Source of the DNA: an uncultured Clostridia bacterium
Lineage (GTDB): Bacteria; Bacillota; Clostridia; Peptostreptococcales; Anaerovoracaceae
DNA: 64,000 nucleotides
Reading direction: 5' to 3'
Assembly (NCBI GenBank): GCA_938045615.1
Contig: CALIBC010000179.1
Coordinates: forward strand, 162,538 to 226,537
Below the pieces are notes generated by a model, which made no database searches, was not told where the DNA came from, and saw only the letters and a program-made list of their open reading frames with translations. The position numbers and the translations under genes were made by a program. The stretch's first letter is position 1; each line of letters starts with the position of its first letter. Shown piece by piece: positions 1 to 9,349 of this stretch.

Positions 1-1
1 T

Positions 2-598
2 TTTGTGCTTCCGAGGGGGAGCAGTGTAAAGATGTCTGAAGACCGGATATACGCATACGATATGGAGAGTTATAAATATTCGCAGGAGAAGCCGGGAAAT
101 GATACGAGTGAAACTTTCGATATAAGGGAATATAATACGGGAGACAGTATCAAGAGCATACACTGGAAACTCACCGCAAAGGCGGGAGAAGCGATGGTGA
201 AAGACCCCGGGTTCCCGGTAGAGAACAACATAATGATAATATACGATAACTGTAGCGGGGGAACTCCGGAGAACATCGATAAGTTTGAGGATCTCAAGGT
301 AGGAATATCCAAAGAACTTTTGGAGAGAAAGATTCCTCACTCCATAGGTTGGTACGACAGAGAGCATGGATTCAGAACGAAGTTTGTGGGTGAAGAATCG
401 GATTTCTGGTCGGCGCTCATGGAATCTGAAAAAAGTGAGGTTTTGCTTGACGACAGATCTTCCATATATCATTTTATCGCATCCGAAGTCGAGAAAAACC
501 ATTCCAACTATATATATGTTTCCAACGATGACAGGGATATTGAGAGATTGAGGGAATATGGCGAAGTTACCGAACAAAAGACGAGAATTTCTCAATAG
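2..598 (+). CDS. DUF58 domain protein, C-terminal part (5' end outside window)
   Basis: The reading frame is open from the first bases of the window, so this is the tail of a longer gene; the GTG at 5 is probably internal. The visible 197 residues carry the core DUF58 signature, DIREY-x-x-GD-x-x-x-x-IHW followed by K-x-x-A. DUF58 proteins have a von Willebrand A-like fold and usually sit beside a MoxR-type AAA ATPase and a transglutaminase-like membrane protein, which is what follows here. The upstream MoxR gene would lie outside the window. The end overlaps the next gene by 41 nt, so the two are translationally coupled. Their biochemical role is poorly known; a part in assembling or maturing surface proteins is inference from the neighbours. 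Confidence 0.8.
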   Translation, partial: FVLPRGSSVKMSEDRIYAYDMESYKYSQEKPGNDTSETFDIREYNTGDSIKSIHWKLTAKAGEAMVKDPGFPVENNIMIIYDNCSGGTPENIDKFEDLKVGISKELLERKIPHSIGWYDREHGFRTKFVGEESDFWSALMESEKSEVLLDDRSSIYHFIASEVEKNHSNYIYVSNDDRDIERLREYGEVTEQKTRISQ

Positions 599-2660
599 AA
601 TAGCGAAAGAACTTTTGATTCTGCTCGGTTCTTCCACATTGGCGGCGGGACTTTTCATGACCGTGATCACGATGTTTTCCATACCGTACGGAATAAATAC
701 ATGGAACAAGGGCGGAGTTTCTGACGGTGCGGCAAATGTTTGGAACACGATTGCGGACACACTCGGGAAAAGCAACTATATCTTGATCCGCAAGTACGAC
801 ACCGCAGGAGGAGACTGCGGAACTTTCCTGACACTTGTTCTTATCGGTCTGATGATTGTATGTTACCTTATTTTCAAGAGCAGAAATCTCCTGCTTGTAT
901 TGATTCCGGCAGTGCCGCTGCTCGTTTTTTCGATAGGATTCGGTATCTATCCGTCCGCCGTTTCGGTGACGATACTTGTGATAGGTCTCGCAACGCAGGT
1001 TATTCACGGGAATATGGGTGAAAGGTTCGGACTGACCGGCGTCATCATGGTGATATGTTCCGTCGCGTTCATATTGCCGTTTGCGGCAACGGGAACGGGC
1101 CTGAGTCTTATCGAAAAACCGTATGCTTTAAAAAAGATAGCAGACAGTGCGTATGAGAAAACCGGCCTTTTGCGTTACGGGAGGGATACTCTCGGAAACG
1201 GCGATATGATAACCGATAAACGAAGCGGCAAAACGAAGGCTTTGTCGGTCAAGATGGAAAAACCTCATCCGATGTATCTTCGGGGATTTGTCGGAGAGAA
1301 TTTCGACGGGAGAAGGTGGATTCCGCTCGACAAAGAACTGCACTATGAGTCGCTTCCTGTATTTAAAGGTCTTGGAAAAGCAAACTTCAATGCGCGGGGG
1401 CAACTGGCGGATGCCGCCCGGATCGCGGGAATGAAAGAAAACGGCGGGAAAGTTGAGATAGAAACTATAGGAGCGTCGCGTCTGTACGCCTACACGCCCT
1501 ATGAGATTACGGGTAAAAAACCCGCCGGAACAAAGGACTGGAGCGGCGCATTCCTTACGGGTGACGGACTCAGGGGCGTCAACTCATACAGTTATACCGC
1601 AGGTGAGAATCTCACGTCCGTGTGGACCGACGTCGCGGGAAAGCTTTATTCTTCGGAAGAGAGCGAGCGTATAAAGAAATACAGCGCGGCGGAGAGTCAT
1701 TACAACGTATTTGCATACAAGAATTATACATTTTTGACTGACTCTCAAGTTGAGACACTGGCTGACGAGATCGGCACACGCGGCAATCAGGAGAAAGGTC
1801 ACATAGCTTATAAAACAGCCATAAGCAAGGTCAAAAGTTATTTTGAGAATAACGTTATCTACGCGGATCTGGATAAATCAAAGGCCGATTCCTTAAGTCC
1901 GGTGGAAAAGTTTTTTAAAAGCCATAAGGGGCGCGATGTCGACTATGCCGCCGCGGCGGTGCTGATGTTCAGATATTACGGGATCCCCGCAAGATATGTT
2001 GAGGGCTATCTTATTACCACCGACGCCGCGAAGAAAATGCAGCCCGGAAAGAAACGGACGATACGTTCCGATGAACAGCATGCATGGCCGGAAATCTACA
2101 TCGACGGTGTGGGCTGGGTGCCGATTGAAGTCTGCGCCGAGTATTACGACAAGATGCCTCAGGCGGACATGAACAAAGGTCTTTCGAGCGCAAGTTCCTC
2201 AAATCCTTTTAATCAGTCCGAACGCGTGACGAGCAGAAAACCTGTCAAAGAACCGAAACGGCAGACTGAAAAGAATATTCCATGGAAAGAGATCCTTATC
2301 ATTGTGGGAATCGTTATCTTGAGCATCCTTATAGTGTTTGGCGTCATAGGATCGGCACTTATCTTAAGGAAGGTATACAGACGAAGGAAACTTTTCGCTC
2401 AGCGGAACGTAAGCAAGGCGATATGCGCGATGATGGATTATGCAAGGAACAAGGAACTTGTATTGTCGGTGCATGTTATCTCCATAGGAAATGAAGCGGC
2501 GTACAGCAGTCATGTATTGGATGAAGATAAAAGAAGTCGTGTGCTGGATGATATAAAAAGGGCAAAGGAAGAAAAGCGGAGCCGGAAAAATCCGATAAAA
2601 GGTGAGACTCAAAACCTGAGAGGTTTGAAACATGAAAAACAGGAGACTTCCAAAATTTAA
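558..2660 (+). CDS. TgpA-like membrane protein with degenerate transglutaminase core
   Basis: This 700-residue membrane protein has about five hydrophobic segments in the first 180 residues, a large outer domain, and one more membrane segment near 577-600 followed by a basic cytoplasmic tail. That is the TgpA layout. The transglutaminase-like core lies at about 455-530. The usual catalytic Cys in the G-x-C-x-x-[FY]-A motif is replaced: here G458, D460, Y463, A464. His508 (QHAWPE) is kept, and the third acidic position reads VPIE (Glu524) instead of the usual Asp. The fold is probably kept without thiol chemistry. It overlaps the DUF58 gene upstream by 41 nt and the DUF4430 gene downstream by 29 nt, so the three form one tight operon. 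A scaffold or binding role is inference. Confidence 0.8.
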   Translation: MAKLPNKRREFLNRIAKELLILLGSSTLAAGLFMTVITMFSIPYGINTWNKGGVSDGAANVWNTIADTLGKSNYILIRKYDTAGGDCGTFLTLVLIGLMIVCYLIFKSRNLLLVLIPAVPLLVFSIGFGIYPSAVSVTILVIGLATQVIHGNMGERFGLTGVIMVICSVAFILPFAATGTGLSLIEKPYALKKIADSAYEKTGLLRYGRDTLGNGDMITDKRSGKTKALSVKMEKPHPMYLRGFVGENFDGRRWIPLDKELHYESLPVFKGLGKANFNARGQLADAARIAGMKENGGKVEIETIGASRLYAYTPYEITGKKPAGTKDWSGAFLTGDGLRGVNSYSYTAGENLTSVWTDVAGKLYSSEESERIKKYSAAESHYNVFAYKNYTFLTDSQVETLADEIGTRGNQEKGHIAYKTAISKVKSYFENNVIYADLDKSKADSLSPVEKFFKSHKGRDVDYAAAAVLMFRYYGIPARYVEGYLITTDAAKKMQPGKKRTIRSDEQHAWPEIYIDGVGWVPIEVCAEYYDKMPQADMNKGLSSASSSNPFNQSERVTSRKPVKEPKRQTEKNIPWKEILIIVGIVILSILIVFGVIGSALILRKVYRRRKLFAQRNVSKAICAMMDYARNKELVLSVHVISIGNEAAYSSHVLDEDKRSRVLDDIKRAKEEKRSRKNPIKGETQNLRGLKHEKQETSKI

Positions 2661-3915
2661 GAAGGAAACGCTTTACCTTTTTGCGGCAGGCATCGCCTGT
2701 GTACTTTTGCTTGCCGGAACGTTGCTTCTGTTAAATTCTCATTTAAAGAGCAGCGCGACCACGGATGTTTCGAAAATCGATCCCTCACGTTCGCAGGTCA
2801 TGGTAACAGGGGAAGGGTACCATGCAAAGCGCGGAAAAAAGTCGGAACAGGAAGAAAAGCGAGAGAGCAGGACCCGCTCCGACAAGAGCAAGGCGTGGAA
2901 AAAGGCGGCGCCGAATTCCCGAAATAGAAAACGCTCGGAAAGCAGAACGGGGAAAATAATAAGAAGTGATGCGGGTAGAGAAAAAGGCAAAGGCGGCAGG
3001 ACACCCGGAAAAATTTCGCCAAAGAAACCGTCCGGCGCGCCTGACGATAGCGCTAAAACTCCCTCAGACGATGCAAATACGGAAACGAAGAAGAAAAAGA
3101 GAGAGAAAAACAAGGGAAAGAACAATAGAGATAAAGACAATCCTACGACTGAAGACACGAAAGCCCCTATAATTTCTCTCAACTTTAAAAACGTCGAAAA
3201 GGTGCAGAACAATATCACATACATCAAGGGCACGTTTTTGAGTTTCAGTTTAAGCGCGACGACATATAAGGGAGAAAAGGTTGAACGTTCCGAAAAATTT
3301 GTTGTGACGCTGAACGGCGACAAGATGTACAGCAGCGGCGACCGGTACGTTGGACTATACTCCGCCAAGATAGATTCAGGTGGCGGTTCAAAACTGAAAA
3401 CAGGTTTAAATCGTATAGTGGCGAGTGTCACAGATACTGAGGGCAATAAAACGACGGAAACTCACAGGATTGTGATGGATGCATCTCAAGAGGGGGAAAA
3501 AGAGGGTGTCGCCACGGTGTCGTTCGACTTGAAGCAACTTGGAATCGAGAAGAGTCCCATAGGCACATCCAAAGTTACGATTAATGACGGTGAAAAAGTG
3601 GCACATGTAGTCAAAAGATATTTTGAAATAAATGGAGTTAAAATTCAAGGAACAGAGAGTGAGGATTACGGTTTTTATTTAAAACGAGTATACAAGAAGA
3701 ATATTACAAAGGGCATACCCAAGAAGATAAGGGAAAAGTATTTTCCTCCTCCCGACTATGAGCCGTTTGAGAAGGATTCATTGGGAGCGAAAGATTTCGG
3801 GCAGGAATCGGGTTGGAAGTACAACCTCAACGGCGAGACTCCAAACGTCGGGATGTCGTCAAAGGAGGCGCACGATGGCGATGAAATAATTATCTGGTAT
3901 ACCCTGAAACTTTAG
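2632..3915 (+). CDS. Membrane-anchored DUF4430 (transcobalamin-like) protein
   Basis: A 427-residue protein with one N-terminal membrane segment (about 12-32) and the rest predicted outside. Residues 50-180 are a low-complexity Lys/Arg/Glu linker, 170-275 look like an Ig-type beta domain, and 285-427 end in a DUF4430 signature: ESGWKYNLNGETPNVG, then AHDGDEI and a terminal IWYTLKL. DUF4430 is the bacterial counterpart of the C-terminal beta domain of transcobalamin and intrinsic factor. The start ATG has a GAGAGG ribosome site 7 nt upstream and overlaps the transglutaminase-like gene. A role in binding a corrinoid or similar ligand at the cell surface follows from the family and from the cobalamin riboswitch at 13065, but is not proven. 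Confidence 0.75.
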   Translation: MKNRRLPKFKKETLYLFAAGIACVLLLAGTLLLLNSHLKSSATTDVSKIDPSRSQVMVTGEGYHAKRGKKSEQEEKRESRTRSDKSKAWKKAAPNSRNRKRSESRTGKIIRSDAGREKGKGGRTPGKISPKKPSGAPDDSAKTPSDDANTETKKKKREKNKGKNNRDKDNPTTEDTKAPIISLNFKNVEKVQNNITYIKGTFLSFSLSATTYKGEKVERSEKFVVTLNGDKMYSSGDRYVGLYSAKIDSGGGSKLKTGLNRIVASVTDTEGNKTTETHRIVMDASQEGEKEGVATVSFDLKQLGIEKSPIGTSKVTINDGEKVAHVVKRYFEINGVKIQGTESEDYGFYLKRVYKKNITKGIPKKIREKYFPPPDYEPFEKDSLGAKDFGQESGWKYNLNGETPNVGMSSKEAHDGDEIIIWYTLKL

Positions 3916-3997
3916 CTTAGAAAATACGTAAGAGATTTATCGTACCGGGATGATATTAATTGATTTTAGGATTTTATGGAATAAAAAGGAGTCTGTG

Positions 3998-6900
3998 ATG
4001 AAGAATGTCAAACTGAAAAGAATACTGCCGCTTTTGGCGGCGCTGATTGTGTTGATGGCATTTGGCGCCTCGGCAGTATACGGAGACGACAATGATGACA
4101 CCGTTGTCAATAAAGATGAATACGGTTATGACAGGGAATGGTGGAATTTCAGAAACCGTGAAGACAACAACGGTGTGACGGGAAGACCGGCGCTGAAGGA
4201 TAAGGAATATGCCGCCCTCAAGTGGGCGACCAGACATGGAACGGGCTGGGCGGCAAGCCCCACCCCTCCGATTATCATAAACGGTAAGATTTATATAGGA
4301 GTAGGGAACAAAATTTGCAGACTGAACAAGGACACCGGAAAAGTGGAAGCCGAGTCCGAGGCGATGCCGGGAAAGGTCGGATATGCCATGAATCCTTTTC
4401 TTTATGCCGAGGGCAAGATCTTTGCGCAGATAGAGCAGGGGCAGGTATGCGCCGTCAACATAGAGAATCTTAAAATTGCATGGATTACGGAAAAAATAGG
4501 CGGTCAGACGGTCAGTCCGATTTCATATAAGAAGATTGACGGCAAAGGATACATTTATACGGGAACGTGGTACGCCGAAAATCAGGACGGATGCTATATA
4601 TGTGCGACCGCGGACGATCAAAATGTAGTTACGACGCAGGAATATGACGATGACGATAAACCGATAAATGTCAGGAGAAAAAAACTGGAATGGAAGTTTA
4701 CTCCATCCAAAAACGATGCGAAATTAGCCTCATCCCAACAATACAGTGAATATAAGAAAAGGGGCTTTTACTGGGCGGGATCTTACGTAGCGCAGAATTA
4801 TGTCGCGGTAGGAACCGATGACGGGGCAGGCGAAGGCAGTGAGAAGGGAAACGCGATTTTTTATACCTTGGATCCGAAAACCGGCGCTGTCATAGATCGT
4901 ATTGACGGCGTAAAGGGCGATATCAGATCCACCGTCGTATACCATGAGGGAAAGTTGTTTTTTTCCACGAAAGGCGGGCAACTGCACAGAGTTTCCGTGA
5001 CTGAGACCGGGAAGTTGAGCGAACACGAGCAGATGGATCTGGGCGGCATGGCGACGGCGTCTGCGTTAATACACAAGGATAGACTTTATATAGGTGTAGC
5101 GGGGAAAGGGGGACAGTTTGACCCTGACGGCGGACACCGTTTTTCCGTGATAGATGTCAAGGGGAAACTGTCCGATTCCTCATTGATCTATAACATACCT
5201 GTAAAAGGATATCCGCAGGCGGCGGCTCTGATGTCGACATCAGAAGAAAAGAAAGACTACGACAACGACGGAAAACCTGACGGAAGGGTATACGTCTACT
5301 TTACCTATAATGCGCCTCCGGGAGGGGTTTACTATTTCTATGACGAACCGGGGAGAAAGGAACCGCCTTCAGAGCAGGGAGAGATATACATACCTTCCAA
5401 AGATAAGCAGCAGTATTGTATAAGCACAATGTGCATGGACAGAGCAGGAAACCTTTATTACAAGAACGACAGCGGCTATCTGATGGCGATCGAAAAAAAT
5501 GAGGCATACATTAAGGATGCCAAAGTACAGGCGGATGCGGGCAACCTCAAATGGGATTCCGATTTCAAATATCATAAGACGGAGTATGAAATAAAAGCGG
5601 ATTCAGAAACCCGGAGCATCAACCTCAAGTTGGAACTTGCGGCGGGGATCACCGCAAAGATAAACGGTGAGGAATATAACACTCAGGCGGGAAGCGACAT
5701 TGCTCTGAACAATGAAGAGACGGAGGTGAAAGTTGAGGTCGTCAAGGAAGAGTATAAGCGTACCTATACTTTCAAAATCGTCAAGGAAAGTGCAAATGCG
5801 AACCTTGTCAATATGAACCTCAGCGGTTCAAACACTGTGGGAAAGAACCTCTTCAAATTCACCAGAACCTTTGATTCCGGAGTTTATGATTATGAAACCG
5901 AGTATACCGGAGAAGACATACCGAATGGGTTTTTCAGGCTGTGGCCGGAAGCGGAGAACAAGTCCGCAAACATCAATGTGTATGCCGTAAGCAATATAAG
6001 ACGCGGTAAGTTCAATAAAACAACGAAAGAAATTTCAAAACCTGCGGATCGGTCTTATTACGGCATATATCTTGAAGATGACGGAAAGGATGCGAAGATA
6101 AGAGTAAAAGTCACGTCGGAGAACGGCAAGCAGAGCAAAGAATATAATCTGACGATAGTCCGCAGAATTCGTCTGGTGAGCATCGGGCTTGATGCCGAAA
6201 AAATGCTTACTGTGGGTGAAAGTACACAACTGAAGGTGATGTTTACGCCGGAGAATGCCGCAGACAGAATACTCGGTTGGAAAAGCGGCAATGAAGATAT
6301 CGTGAGCGTAGACGATACGGGAAAAATCCGAGCGAAGAAAGAAGGTGAGACTTCGATAGTCGCCCAGAATAAGGAGACGGGTCTGAGCGCAACCTGCAGG
6401 GTAAAAGTCGTTTCCATCGGGAAGATAAGGGAATATTTCAAAGAAAAAATTAAAACCTATAAGAATAAGAACGACTATCGGAAAACTGAACAGGATAAGT
6501 TGCAGGCGATAATAGACAAAGCGGTTGAAGAGATTGACAAGGCGGATACCGGTGTAAAGATCGAGGAAATCGCAGAAAAGGCCAAGCTTGAAATCGACAG
6601 GCTTAAGACGGATCAGATGTATAAGTCCGAGCTGGAGCGCGCCCGGAAAGAAGGCAAAAGAAAACTCGACAATTACAAGAAGGAGAGTGATTATCGCGAA
6701 GCTGAATGGGAAAAGATCAAAAAGATAATTGCCGATGCCAAGACAGAAGTCGATGCCGCGGATTCGCCGGAGCAGGTGGATGAAATAATAAAGACCGCAA
6801 AAGGGAAGATGGATGTCGTTAAAGACAAACTTTTCTATGAAAAGGTGGAAGAAGCCAAGAACGAGGTCAAAGAATACAAGAAGATAGACGATTATCGTGA

Positions 6901-8320
6901 AACGGAAAAGGCTCTACTGAAAAAAATTGTTGAAGATGAGGTAGCCGCAATAGAAAAAGCGGATAATGAAACTGCGATAAGAGAAGCGGTAAACGATGCC
7001 AAAAAGAAGATGGATGAACTTAAGACGGATGCGGCATACAATTCCGAAGCACAGGCTGCGCTCGACAAGTCGAAAGCGGAAGCAAAAGAGTGCCTGCGCA
7101 GGCATAAAGGCGACGAGGCATTCTGGAGTAAGAGTTACAGGGATGCTGAGAGAAAAAAGCGTCTGGAGATATTAAAGGCTGCAGAAAAGGCCGTGGACAA
7201 TGCTGCGACGAACGATGAAATAGCCGGAAAGGAAACTGACGCGAAGAAAAAACTCGATGAGCTGAAATCCGATGCGGATTATGTTAAAGCGGCAAAAGAC
7301 GCCGCAATCAAGGAGATCGAGAAGTATAAGGACGAGGCGCAGTACAGGCCGGCGCAGAAGCAGGAATTCAAGGATATAGTGGCGGAAGCGAAAGAGCGTA
7401 TAGAGAAGGCGGAAGATGAGGAAACAGTAAAGAGAATAAAAAAGGAAACAAAGGCTTTGCTTGATGAGTTGAAGACCGATCTGGATTTCTGCAAGGAAGA
7501 AAAAAAGGGCGAGATCGTTAAATACGTCGAAGAACTTAAAGCGAAGAATTCATACTATCCGGCTGAACAGGCGAAAATAGATGTGATAGTATCGAAAACC
7601 GAAAATAAAATTTTGGATGCCGATACCAAAGAAGAACTTGAGGAGACGGTAAACGCGGCAAAAGGCGAACTTGCCGAAGTCAAGACTAAAGAAACCGTAT
7701 TAAAAGAAACTAAAGAGTCGGTGATCGGCGCTCTTAAGGTCTATAAAAAGAAATCGGATTATCGCCCGCAGGAACAGAAGAAAATCGATGAGATCATAGA
7801 AGAAGCCATTAAAAATATAAGCGCTGCGACGACAATGGGGCAGATAATAGAATACGAAAGCATGGCGTATGACAAACTTGATGAAGTCAAGACCAAAGAT
7901 GAGATCGGCGATGAAGATGAAGAAACCCCGGATGAGGAGGTGCGCCCTACCGAAAAAAAAGCTTATCCGTCAACCGTTCAAGACGCGGTCGAAAATGCTG
8001 TGCGTAAGATAGTCAAAAAGGTCCAAAAGTCTGCTCAAAAGAGTATAGGCAAAGTCAAGAAGATAAAGCTGAAAAGAGGCAAGGCAAAAGTTACGGTCGT
8101 ATTCAAAAAGGTCAGTAGGGCAAAAGGCTATCAAATCTCCGTAAAAAAAGTCCGTAAGAAGGGGAAATGGAAAACATATGCAACCGGCAGGACGAAGTTT
8201 GTAATTAAAAAGTTAAACGCCAAAGCCAAGTATTATATCCGCGTCAGAGCGTACGGTAAAAACGGCGGAAAACGTATCTACGGAGCATGGTCGAAACCGG
8301 TATCGATCCGGCTAAAATAA
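3998..8320 (+). CDS. Secreted beta-propeller / helical-repeat surface protein
   Basis: I use the ATG at 3998 because AAAAGGAG lies 6 nt before it and it begins a clear signal peptide (KKR-like start, hydrophobic core, ASAVYG). The longer frame from 3950 has no ribosome site. The 1440-residue product reads in order: PQQ-type beta-propeller repeats (about 60-510, e.g. IYIGVGNKI, LFFSTKGGQL, LYIGVAGKG), cadherin-like beta-sandwich segments, a bacterial Ig-like (Big_2) domain near 720-800, seven helical repeats of about 69 residues (6424-7905), and a strongly basic fibronectin type III-like domain at the C terminus. No LPXTG motif or terminal membrane anchor is visible. It follows the DUF4430 gene by 82 nt in the same direction. 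It may be a ligand-binding surface protein; the ligand is unknown, with corrinoid the contextual guess. Confidence 0.75.
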   Translation: MKNVKLKRILPLLAALIVLMAFGASAVYGDDNDDTVVNKDEYGYDREWWNFRNREDNNGVTGRPALKDKEYAALKWATRHGTGWAASPTPPIIINGKIYIGVGNKICRLNKDTGKVEAESEAMPGKVGYAMNPFLYAEGKIFAQIEQGQVCAVNIENLKIAWITEKIGGQTVSPISYKKIDGKGYIYTGTWYAENQDGCYICATADDQNVVTTQEYDDDDKPINVRRKKLEWKFTPSKNDAKLASSQQYSEYKKRGFYWAGSYVAQNYVAVGTDDGAGEGSEKGNAIFYTLDPKTGAVIDRIDGVKGDIRSTVVYHEGKLFFSTKGGQLHRVSVTETGKLSEHEQMDLGGMATASALIHKDRLYIGVAGKGGQFDPDGGHRFSVIDVKGKLSDSSLIYNIPVKGYPQAAALMSTSEEKKDYDNDGKPDGRVYVYFTYNAPPGGVYYFYDEPGRKEPPSEQGEIYIPSKDKQQYCISTMCMDRAGNLYYKNDSGYLMAIEKNEAYIKDAKVQADAGNLKWDSDFKYHKTEYEIKADSETRSINLKLELAAGITAKINGEEYNTQAGSDIALNNEETEVKVEVVKEEYKRTYTFKIVKESANANLVNMNLSGSNTVGKNLFKFTRTFDSGVYDYETEYTGEDIPNGFFRLWPEAENKSANINVYAVSNIRRGKFNKTTKEISKPADRSYYGIYLEDDGKDAKIRVKVTSENGKQSKEYNLTIVRRIRLVSIGLDAEKMLTVGESTQLKVMFTPENAADRILGWKSGNEDIVSVDDTGKIRAKKEGETSIVAQNKETGLSATCRVKVVSIGKIREYFKEKIKTYKNKNDYRKTEQDKLQAIIDKAVEEIDKADTGVKIEEIAEKAKLEIDRLKTDQMYKSELERARKEGKRKLDNYKKESDYREAEWEKIKKIIADAKTEVDAADSPEQVDEIIKTAKGKMDVVKDKLFYEKVEEAKNEVKEYKKIDDYRETEKALLKKIVEDEVAAIEKADNETAIREAVNDAKKKMDELKTDAAYNSEAQAALDKSKAEAKECLRRHKGDEAFWSKSYRDAERKKRLEILKAAEKAVDNAATNDEIAGKETDAKKKLDELKSDADYVKAAKDAAIKEIEKYKDEAQYRPAQKQEFKDIVAEAKERIEKAEDEETVKRIKKETKALLDELKTDLDFCKEEKKGEIVKYVEELKAKNSYYPAEQAKIDVIVSKTENKILDADTKEELEETVNAAKGELAEVKTKETVLKETKESVIGALKVYKKKSDYRPQEQKKIDEIIEEAIKNISAATTMGQIIEYESMAYDKLDEVKTKDEIGDEDEETPDEEVRPTEKKAYPSTVQDAVENAVRKIVKKVQKSAQKSIGKVKKIKLKRGKAKVTVVFKKVSRAKGYQISVKKVRKKGKWKTYATGRTKFVIKKLNAKAKYYIRVRAYGKNGGKRIYGAWSKPVSIRLK
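6424..7905 (+). repeat. Seven tandem ~69-residue helical repeats inside the propeller protein
   Basis: Seven units follow one another. Each has the pattern Y-K-x-x-x-D-Y-R-x-x-E, a run of alternating K/E/I/A, then A-K-x-x-[ML]-D-x-[LV]-K-[TS] closing the unit. The fourth unit carries an insertion (RRHKGDEAFW) that lengthens it. The units are clearly diverged at DNA level, so recent slippage is unlikely. Such repeats form helical bundles that act as stalks in surface proteins. Two related units occur in the protein at 22494-24350. Confidence 0.8.
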
Positions 8321-8321
8321 A

Positions 8322-8349
8322 TTGTATTCTGAAAATGCTGTGGTATAAT
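8322..8349 (+). promoter_or_regulatory. Promoter for hpf
   Basis: TTGTAT (8322-8327), a 16-nt spacer and TATAAT (8344-8349), the -10 box being preceded by TGG as an extended -10. It lies just after the stop codon of the surface protein, so hpf is probably transcribed on its own. Confidence 0.7.
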
Positions 8350-8401
8350 ATTGGTAAATAAGTGGGTTTGCATTCTGCGAACCGGAAAGGAAGGCACGTA
8401 G

Positions 8402-8929
8402 ATGAAAGTTAATATTATTGCCAAGAATTTCAAAACTTATCCTAAACTTCAGGACAAAGTTGAGATGAAATTTGAGAAACTCAGCAAGTACTTTGCAGAT
8501 GAGATTGTCGCAAATGTGGTTCTCTCACACGAGCGCGGAAAGGACAAGCTTGAGGCGACGATAAATGCAAAGGGTGCGGTTTTCAGAGCTGAGGAGGTTG
8601 CGGATGATATCTATGAGAGTTTGGATCTTGCGATTTCAAAGCTGTCCAAACAGATGTCGAAATTCAAGGGCAAATTACAGAAGAGATATATGGACAACAA
8701 GGCGTTGAAATTTGAATTTTTGCCTGAACCCGATGAGGCGGAGGAGGAAGCTTCCATAGTAAAGAGGAAGAAGCTTGAACTGCGCCCGATGAATACCGAT
8801 GAGGCCATCCTGGAGATGGAGATGCTTCAGCACGATTTTTTCCTGTTCCTGAATATGGAAAGCGACAGCATTTCTCTGATTTACAAACGTAAAGACGGTA
8901 ATTACGGTATGCTGGACACCGAGTACTGA
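8402..8929 (+). CDS. hpf: Ribosome hibernation promoting factor, long form
   Basis: A 175-residue protein starting MKVNIIAKNFKTY. The N-terminal 100 residues match the HPF/YfiA/RaiA fold that occupies the decoding centre of idle ribosomes. An acidic linker (PDEAEEEAS) follows, then the C-terminal dimerisation domain (KLELRPMNTDEAILEM...). The length and second domain identify the long form, which dimerises 70S ribosomes into 100S particles in stationary phase. A purine-rich GGAAAGGAAGG site precedes the ATG. It has its own promoter and ends shortly before a strong hairpin at 8976-9022. Confidence 0.93.
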   Translation: MKVNIIAKNFKTYPKLQDKVEMKFEKLSKYFADEIVANVVLSHERGKDKLEATINAKGAVFRAEEVADDIYESLDLAISKLSKQMSKFKGKLQKRYMDNKALKFEFLPEPDEAEEEASIVKRKKLELRPMNTDEAILEMEMLQHDFFLFLNMESDSISLIYKRKDGNYGMLDTEY

Positions 8930-8970
8930 TCGATAGGATTCGAGGACAGGGGGTCTAAGAATCATAAGCA

Positions 8971-9030
8971 AAAAAGGAGAGACCGGTCAAGAGTGCATTG
9001 TTCACTCGACCCCGGTCTCTCCCTTTTCTT
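8971..9030. terminator. Bidirectional hairpin terminator between hpf and the minus-strand RNA
   Basis: An 11-bp perfect stem GGAGAGACCGG (8976-8986) / CCGGTCTCTCC (9012-9022), with extra pairing inside the loop. On the minus strand it is followed by TTTTTT (8970-8975 in plus coordinates), a textbook intrinsic terminator. On the plus strand the tail CCTTTTCTT is weaker but could end the hpf transcript. Confidence 0.85.
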
Positions 9031-9343
9031 GGGGCGACAATAGTTTTGTGTTTGATTGGGATTATGTTTACGAAATATCGCCCCAAGGCACGATCGCGAT
9101 TTACAACTGCACCCATCCCGCACTATAAACTTCAGAATAAGCGGATTTTGAAATCGTGCCGACCGTGCGCACTGTTTTATCTCAGGCTGACCTGATCTTT
9201 GCCCCCACATTTGCCTTTGTCGGGATTTACCCGAGGACTTACTCCCTAGAGTGCGCCATGATAGTCGCAAGCTTGAGCTTGCGGTTTACGTGGATCCTTT
9301 CGTCCGCACCTGACATGGATTTTCAACCACAGACCCTGAGACA
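8971..9343 (-). ncRNA. Candidate structured non-coding RNA, about 370 nt, unknown family
   Basis: This non-coding stretch has its own minus-strand promoter (9350-9377) and ends at an intrinsic terminator. It is full of perfect helices (plus coordinates): CGCAAGCT/AGCTTGCG 9266-9283; TCGGG/CCCGA 9220-9234; TCAGG/CCTGA 9182-9195; a long-range 8-bp pair GGCACGAT/ATCGTGCC 9087-9094 with 9153-9160; and a 10-bp pair CTTGGGGCGA/TCGCCCCAAG 9028-9037 with 9078-9087, besides the terminator stem. Short A-rich linkers (GTAAA type) lie between helices. The frames here give no convincing protein. I looked for tmRNA, RNase P RNA, SRP RNA and 6S landmarks and found none. The neighbour hpf (raiA) recalls the raiA-motif RNA, but orientation and length differ. 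It may be a new RNA or a divergent known one. Confidence 0.6.
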
Positions 9344-9349
9344 GAATAT

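Noticed and set aside
2739..3446. 235-codon minus-strand frame opposite the DUF4430 protein
   Set aside because: It is created by the Lys/Glu-rich composition of the real gene; no ribosome site or family.
6424..7905. CRISPR-like or satellite array
   Set aside because: The periodicity is that of protein repeats in one frame; DNA copies are diverged and there are no spacers.
8971..9343. tmRNA, RNase P RNA, SRP RNA or 6S RNA as identity of the structured RNA
   Set aside because: No tRNA-like ends or tag, no GAGGAAAGTCC/ACAGAA pair, no GGAAG domain, and not a single long hairpin with a central bubble.
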